A stretch of 64,000 bases of DNA from Lycium barbarum (Eukaryota > Streptophyta > Magnoliopsida > Solanales > Solanaceae): the NCBI RefSeq assembly GCF_019175385.1, contig NC_083338.1, positions 66,434,884-66,498,883 on the forward strand. The letters run 5' to 3'. Below are positions 57,741 to 64,000 of this stretch, one piece after another. Within the stretch, counting starts at the first letter, position 1, and every line of letters begins with the position of its first letter. A program made the position numbers and the translations under genes. The notes under the pieces were generated by a model. That model was given only the letters and a program-made list of their open reading frames with translations, had not been told where the DNA came from and ran no database searches.

Positions 57741-59710
57741 GAGTTACTAGGTACTTATAACAAACTCGGAACATTAGCCAAAGTTTCCCTTAATTATCGT
57801 ACGGAAATAGGGCAAATAAAACAATACAAATAGGTCTCGGGGGTTGTGGGCCCACCTTGGGTCAAGTCGAGGTGACATACGTAAAACTATAAACATTTGG
57901 TCTTATAAGGTCATCTACGAAAGTTTCAGGGCAATCCAGTTCCGTTGGTGGAAGTTACATATATTCAAACTAATTTTTTCAACTAAACATAATATGCCTA
58001 ATTCAATTACACTGAATGAAAAAGGGTCAAACATAAGCTCGGATTTCTAAGAGTGGAGTCATCCCCGAGGCTCGAATCATAGCCTACCACATCTAGGACA
58101 TGCCAAGAGAAAGAGAGGATAAGCCTTACATACCTTAGTTGCGCCTCACGCTCGTCCAGATTCAATTCTCGTTTCGCCCAGAATCTACAAATGGTCATTT
58201 TTACCAAATGTTAACTATAAGGCTTTTGGTATTCAATCTTGAATTGGTACTTGTCTACCGGAATTTCGGCAGCACCTCCCCTGTAAATACAACGCCCCGA
58301 GAATTTTACTCGGCCCAGAATATCAACAACAACAACACAACAATACCAACAACAAACCAACAGCATCAATAGTCAATCAAAAATGCATTCTAACATACAT
58401 TGTTTCCTTTCCTAAATAGTGCAACAACTTCCAACCCAACTTTGCACTTCTAAGTCAATATCAACATTTTCATATTCATGTACCAATTTAAGATCATTCT
58501 AACACAATTCGAAAGCTTTTCGTGTCACTCTACAAAATAGGCAAGATTCCACCAAATTCCATAACTTGCCCGAAAACTCCTCAACTTCCCTAGAAACGAT
58601 TTTTAATGCATTTCTTGCTTCCGAATTCATGAACTACTCCAACAACACACATTCTAACAACATTATACTCGTGAATATAGAAACGACATTAATATTACAT
58701 TGGCTTCCAAATCAACCCATAATATTTCCAGCACCACTTTAAATCATCAAATTCCCATTTCTATCATAGGATACATATCAACAACAATTAAATTACTACA
58801 TATAAATTTGGTCATCTTTCCTACACAACATATACACCACATGGCCAACCCAACATCTACAACTTCAACTAAAATCATCACACTTTCATTGTCAACATAG
58901 AATTCACAACAACAACAACAACTAAAACACTTCATAAAATCATTGAATCATTGTTACTACAATCACCCATGCACACGGCCACACACAATCATCATGCAAA
59001 CTTCCATATTCTTATGAATTCTACTCCTTTCTACATTCCACAACATAAACAAAGACTCCATAACATATAAAAGGAGATGACTTCTTACCTTTTCCTTCAA
59101 CTTCCTCACTTAACCAAAGTTGTCAACTTGCAACAAAGAGAGAGATTCTTGCCTCAACAACTATACCATGTTGAAGAGCATCCTTGAGTTAGTAGAAATG
59201 CATGAAGAAATAAATTTTTGGGACAAGATTTCATGGGGATGAAATCCCCTCCTCTTGGCCGAAACTCCCCTTCTTTCTCCTTCATCTTTTGTTTTTTGTT
59301 CTTTCTCTCAAGTTCTTGAATTTTCCAAATGGCAATGTGATGAATTCTTCTCATCCATGTGCCATATATTAAAGGGTCATGTGCATGGCACATGCCCTCC
59401 TCTAGAATTTTCTTAAATGGTGGCAAAAGATGACTTATTTGTCATCTTTGCTTATTTTTTTCTTTTCTCCTCTTTTTCTAGAATTTTGTGAAATTACCAT
59501 CTTGCCCTTAGTCTTCCACATTATTTCCATTGGCCATTTTGCAAATTTCTCTTTTTACCCTTGGCCTCTCCCAATATTTTCATACCACCAATGTTCATAA
59601 ATAATATTCCTAACCACTCGTACATTAAAATAATTCTTGAAAATGATCTTGTCCTTAACTTGTCACGACTTTCTCGGATTATCCGAATGTATGAGATACG
59701 GGATATAACA

Positions 59711-59733
59711 CCCTCCCCCCCCCCCCCCCTTTA
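59711..59733 (-). other. E6 polypurine tract with 15-G run
   Basis: The minus strand reads CTAAAG followed by a run of 15 G in total and AGGG next to the LTR; E5 has only six or seven G here. Confidence 0.9.
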
Positions 59734-59755
59734 GAACATTCATCCTCGAATGTTC
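59734..59755 (-). promoter_or_regulatory. Hairpin beside the E6 polypurine tract
   Basis: GAACATTCA, loop, CGAATGTTC: eight pairs and one C/A mismatch that fits a CG-to-CA change. Confidence 0.65.
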
Positions 59756-60396
59756 AACTGATCTTGTGGGGTGTCATAACACTTCGGGAGGGTCCCTATC
59801 ATAGTTATTCCTTTCTTCGTACCCATTCTCTGCTTTACACCTTACTTTCTTCGTAATCGGATTTCCCTACGCATAACATATCGAAAACTTCTTACCACGA
59901 GTCTTTCTCTCACTTTAGGTCTGTATCCTTATTTGTCCACATCTTCATGCCCTGTCTTTTTTCAAATAGCCTGGTGTTAAGGCTTCTCCATTCTTAACTT
60001 ATGATAGGAATAACATCAACGTATTTTATAACACTTGCACCATTTACCTTTGCTATCACTTGGACTTCGGTACCCTTATTCAGTTGGTGCCTTCCATATC
60101 GTAGCACCGGTTACTGGGACACACGTGTCCACTAATACAATCAGAAATAAGGTGTCATACGTATCCATATATATATACATATAAGTATTATCAACTAGCC
60201 CATAAAATACTTCCAATCGTCATTCAAGCCTATCCAAATTCCAGAGCCGTGACGTACTTTTTGTCTCTCCACCGAGCTAGTCTGCCTTGTTCTACGCGCC
60301 TTCTTATGGTCTCCAACCATCCCATATGTTCTAATTTCACTCAGGCCATTCCAGCCTTTCATTTGTCTCTTACAGCTAAATCTTTGGAATTTCTTG
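59756..60396. other. E6 interior, non-coding
   Basis: No protein domain. Shares blocks with the E5 interior (ACTTCGGGAGGG, CACCGGTTACTGGGAC, CCAACCATCCCATATG). Confidence 0.7.
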
Positions 60397-60503
60397 CATA
60401 CTTCCCAGGGGGTCACCCATCCTGAAATTGCTCCCACCTGAGCACGCTTAACCTCGAAACCTTGGTGGAATTTGGCGCCTTAACGCCGATATAATCATGT
60501 CCA
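60397..60503 (-). ncRNA. 5S-rRNA-derived segment in E6
   Basis: On the minus strand about 107 nt align with plant 5S rRNA from near its 5' end to past the box C region without gaps. GGTTAAGCGTGCT and AGGATGGGTGACC followed by CCCTGGGAAGT are essentially unchanged. Most other differences are transitions. It lies in the sense orientation, between leader and PPT. The 5S origin is recognised from the known rRNA sequence; a Pol III promoter role is inference. Confidence 0.88.
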
Positions 60504-60909
60504 CTTCCTGGTATATCATTTACTACATAATCTAGAGCAAGTCAAGGTTTTACAGATTCTGAGACACATTCGTAACACGCCCTTTCTTGTGAAATTACTA
60601 TTTTACCCTTTTCGGTCTTCCATACCACCTTTACAAATTCTTATCATTCGAAATCTGTACGCAGCAAATACCAACAATACCTTACAGAGCATACGGCTAT
60701 ATATCACATTCTAGCCGCCCAGAACTTTCTGTTTCAGGGAATAGAACGATTATCTCCAGACTTGCCCTTGTGACCCTTCCATATCATTTCACATCTTCTT
60801 CCGTAGTATGTAAGGCTTGCATATAAGGGATCTCATGTCCTATGACTTGGCTCTATCGCACGATATATGACAGAAAGAAGGTTAACAATCCCTAGATGGC
60901 CCGTAGCCT
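60504..60909. other. E6 interior between the 5S-like segment and the leader hairpin
   Basis: No gene. Contains CTCTATCGCACGAT (60851-60864), the conserved leader box, and a stretch similar to E5 51580-52180. Confidence 0.65.
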
Positions 60910-60948
60910 CCTGTTTATGAATGTGGCGCGCTTCACACCATAAACAGG
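60910..60948 (-). promoter_or_regulatory. E6 leader hairpin with GCGCGC loop
   Basis: Outer arms CCTGTTTAT (60910-60918) and ATAAACAGG (60940-60948) pair perfectly. Inner TGTG/CACA enclose the minus-strand loop AAGCGCGC. Confidence 0.7.
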
Positions 60949-60992
60949 ACTCTACCAGACACGACTTTGCAGACAACCCCTAGGACAGACCT

Positions 60993-61004
60993 GCTCTGAT
61001 ACCA
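60993..61004 (-). other. E6 primer binding site (initiator tRNA-Met)
   Basis: The minus strand reads TGGTATCAGAGC, exact, three bases from the LTR. Confidence 0.96.
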
Positions 61005-61007
61005 CTT

Positions 61008-64000
61008 TGTCACACCCGACCTTACTGGGGTGTGATGGGCACCCGACCCTTACTTAGGGACGAGCGAACCCTCAGACTCTTGCTGCACATAAAATCACGT
61101 CAAACTTTTTAAATCAAATAAGATAAAATACATAGTAATTTTTTTTTCAGAAATATTCTTTCTCGTAGTTTCCAAGTTGAACAAATCTATAATCATACAA
61201 AATTCAGTACACAACACAGATCGACATATCGGCTGACGGAGCCGCTTACAGACTGACTAACAATACCCACGACGTTGTCTGCAAAGTCTCTAACATCAAT
61301 CAAAAACCTTTACATACGAACTCTGACTCGGCAGCGCTCCAGGAGCAAATGGAGCTTGCCAACTCCGCTGGAACATCTTCTATAATAATCTCGGCTCATC
61401 TGGGAGTACCTGCGTGGCATGAAGCGCATCCCCCGAAGACAGGGGGTCAGTGCGGAATATGTACTGAGTATGTAAGGCATGCATCACAAAGAAGCAGACA
61501 GAACTAACAAACAAATACGGTATTCAGAGTACCAGACGCTCATTACTTTTCAGACACAAAGCATACATACCTGTCTCACATATCAGTGAATATACAGAAA
61601 GTAAGGGTGTTGACCAAAGTACCAAAATACTTATTCTACATTTACAGATCGCATGTCCGAAGAGGTGCAGAAAATACAGAATACAGAACGGAGTACCGAA
61701 CGTACAGAGGTGATATCACGCGCCAGACGGGGTACAGAACGTACAAAATGCTCAGATGATGTCATGTTTCGGACGGAATACAGAACGTACAAAATACTCA
61801 GATGATGTCATATATCGGACGAAATACAGAACGTACAGCATACCAGAGTGCTTACTTTCCGGACACAAATTATGCATATCGAAATCATATAATATTTCCA
61901 CAGATAATAGATCCCGGCCCTGTGATAAGGCACGCGGTAAACAGAATCATCATATGTCAAAATCATGTGTCAATACATACATATGCAGATAGAAGATGAC
62001 AGATCCCGGCCCTGTGATAAGGGACGCGGTAATAGAACCCGGCCCTCTGGGAAGAGACGCGGTGAACAGAATCATATGCCATCCTGGCCGCCATCCCCAT
62101 ATCATCATATACAGATAACAGAACCCGGCTCTCCCACCGAGGGGCGCGGTGAACAATGCAGAGGAAATGCACGATAACAGAACCTGGCCCGGGACGCAGT
62201 GAACAAGCAGAAGAAGGGCACGATAACAGAACCTGGCCCGAGACGCAGTGAAAGAGACATTGAGTCATGCACGAGCAGAGTCATGAGAAACCATATGCAC
62301 ATAAATCCAGACTCGATGGATGGGTACACTTGCCGACATTCGAAGGCTCAGAAATGAGTTTCGGGTTCTTCCAAGTTAATATCAGGAAGTTATGAGCATT
62401 TGAAATACAGAAACCTCTTCGGACTTTTAAGCGAACCGAGATCGTACTTAGAGAACATTAAGGCTTACAGAGAATACTCATATCAGAATACTTGGATCAG
62501 AAGGCTCATATCCAGACATTCATAGCCGAATACTTATTTCGGAATACTTATATCGGAATACCCATATCAGAACACTTATACCAGACACTCGTACCAGTAT
62601 ACCTAACTCAGAATGCTTATATCAGAATATTTATATCGGATTATTTATATTGGAATGCTTAAATCAGAACACTTATATCGGAATATTTACATCAGAATAC
62701 TTATATCAAAATGTTCGAATCAGATCGTTCGTATCGGAGTATTTATATCAGAATAGTCGAGTCAGAACACTTGTATCTGAGTTACTAGGTACTTATAACA
62801 AACTCGGAACATTAGCCAAAGTTTCCCTTAATTATCGTACGGAAATAGGGCAAATAAAACAATACAAATAGGTCTCGGGGGTTGTGGGCCCACCTTGGGT
62901 CAAGTCGAGGTGACATACGTAAAACTATAAACATTTGGTCTTATAAGGTCATCTACAAAAGTTTCAGGGCAATCCAGTTCCGTTGGTGGAAGTTACATAT
63001 ATTCAAACTAACTTTTTCAACTAAACATAATATGCCTAATTCAATTACACTGAATGAAAAAGGGTCAAACATAAGCTCGGATTTCTAAGAGTGGAGTCAT
63101 CCCCGAGGCTCGAATCATAGCCTACCACATCTAGGACATGCCAAGAGAAAGAGAGGGTAAGCCTTACATACCTTAGTTGCGCCTCACGCTCGTCCAGATT
63201 CAATTCCCATTTCGCCCAGAATCTACAAATGGTCATTTTTACCAAATGTTAACTATAAGGCTTTTGGTATTCAATCTTGAATTGGTATTTGTCTACCGGA
63301 ATTTCGGCAGCACCTCCCCTGTAAATACAACGCCCCGAGAATTTTACTCGGCCCAGAATATCAACAACAACAACACAACAATACCAACAACAAACCAACA
63401 GCATCAATAGTCAATCAAAAATGCATTCTAACATACATTGTTTCCTTTCCTAAATAGTGCAACAACTTCCAACCCAACTTTGCACTTCTAAGTCAATATC
63501 AACATTTTCATATTCATGTACCAATTTAAGATCATTCTAACACAATTCGAAAGCTTTTCGTGTCACTCTACAAAATAGGCAAGATTCCACCAAATTCCAT
63601 AACTTGCCCGAAAACTCCTCAACTTCCCTAGAAACGATTTTTAATGCATTTCTTGCTTCCGAATTCATGAACTACTCCAACAACACACATTCTAACAACA
63701 TTATACTCGTGAATATAGAAACGACATTAATATTACATTGGCTTCCAAATCAACCCATAATATTTCCAGCACCACTTTAAATCATCAAATTCCCATTTCT
63801 ATCATAGGATACATATCAACAACAATTAAATTACTACATATAAATTTGGTCATCTTTCCTACACAACATATACACCACATGGCCAACCCAACATCTACAA
63901 CTTCAACTAAAATCATCACACTTTCATTGTCAACATAGAATTCACAACAACAACAACAACAACTAAAACATTTCATAAAATCATTGAATCATTGTTACTA
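61008..64000 (-). repeat. E6 5' LTR, first 2993 bp in window
   Basis: Same sequence as 55970-58960 with few substitutions, including all three tandem arrays. It continues beyond the right edge. Confidence 0.95.

Larger units (their letters stand above)
55970..59710 (-). repeat. E6 3' LTR (3741 bp)
   Basis: Plus strand TGTCACACCC...GGATATAACA with the terminal CACACCC/GGGTGTG inverted repeat. It holds three different tandem arrays (56640-56800, 56866-57215, 57434-57740) and CAA-rich stretches near 58320 and 58910. The ACCCC/GGGGG double hairpin is near 56392-56440. Confidence 0.94.
55970..64000 (-). mobile_element. E6: non-autonomous LTR element with 3.7-kb LTRs and 1.3-kb interior, right end outside
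   Basis: Left LTR 55970-59710, interior 59711-61007, right LTR from 61008 to beyond the window. The two LTRs stay at a spacing of 5038 bp for about 3 kb with only scattered differences, so it is a recent insertion. The interior has PBS, leader hairpin, ATCGTGCGAT box, 5S-like segment, PPT hairpin and PPT in the same order as E5, and no gag or pol. It is related to E5 but is a distinct family. Confidence 0.92.

Noticed and set aside
60195..60437. 80-aa minus-strand frame overlapping the 5S-like block
   Set aside because: The overlap with an rRNA-derived segment explains the sequence; the E5 counterpart does not keep the frame.

Overview
This is a piece of a plant nuclear genome made almost entirely of nested Ty3/gypsy LTR retrotransposons. 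No intact host gene, tRNA, rRNA gene or CRISPR array was seen. Every complete primer binding site matches the 3' end of plant initiator tRNA-Met. The polyproteins read gag, CCHC zinc knuckle, protease, reverse transcriptase, RNase H, integrase, C-terminal chromodomain-like module. That order, with LTRs of about 2.4 kb beginning TGTTACACC and ending GTGACA, fits the Tekay/Del chromovirus lineage. An asterid, perhaps a member of the Solanaceae, is my inference and is only weakly supported.

Layout. An outer minus-strand LTR (29801-32735) was entered by element E1 (minus, from beyond the left edge to 29800). E1's 5' LTR was entered by E2 (plus, 6101-29063, TSD CCTTG). E2's 3' LTR was entered by E3 (minus, 14080-24636, TSD GACCA) and by a solo LTR (25422-27852, TSD ACAAG). 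E3's left LTR was entered by another solo LTR (14925-17303, TSD CAACC). This gives five nesting levels, and four of the five insertions lie in LTRs with a checkable TSD. Beyond it come flanking DNA (32736-34100) and a decayed Ty1/copia gag with its LTR (34100-36464). A gypsy LTR that lost its 3' end (36465-38850) is fused to the 5' LTR of E4 (38851-47299), a largely non-coding derivative. E4's 3' LTR was entered by E5 (47300-54100), and E5 is joined head to head to a truncated element E7 (54101-55969). The gag of E7 was entered by E6 (55970 to beyond the right edge).

How the parts work together. E1, E2 and E3 have recognisable gag-pol, but every copy is broken, mostly by nonsense substitutions. 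E4, E5 and E6 have nearly identical LTR pairs yet lack gag-pol, so they must have moved using proteins from other elements. All of them keep the same cis structures. These are the PBS and a two-part leader hairpin whose 8-nt loop usually holds a self-complementary 6-mer, resembling a retroviral dimerisation kissing loop. They also keep an ATCGTGCGAT box, a hairpin beside the polypurine tract, and hairpins in the LTR whose arms covary between families. E5 and E6 additionally carry a 5S-rRNA-derived segment in their internal region. The most interesting material here is this set of structured RNA/DNA signals and the non-autonomous elements that carry them.
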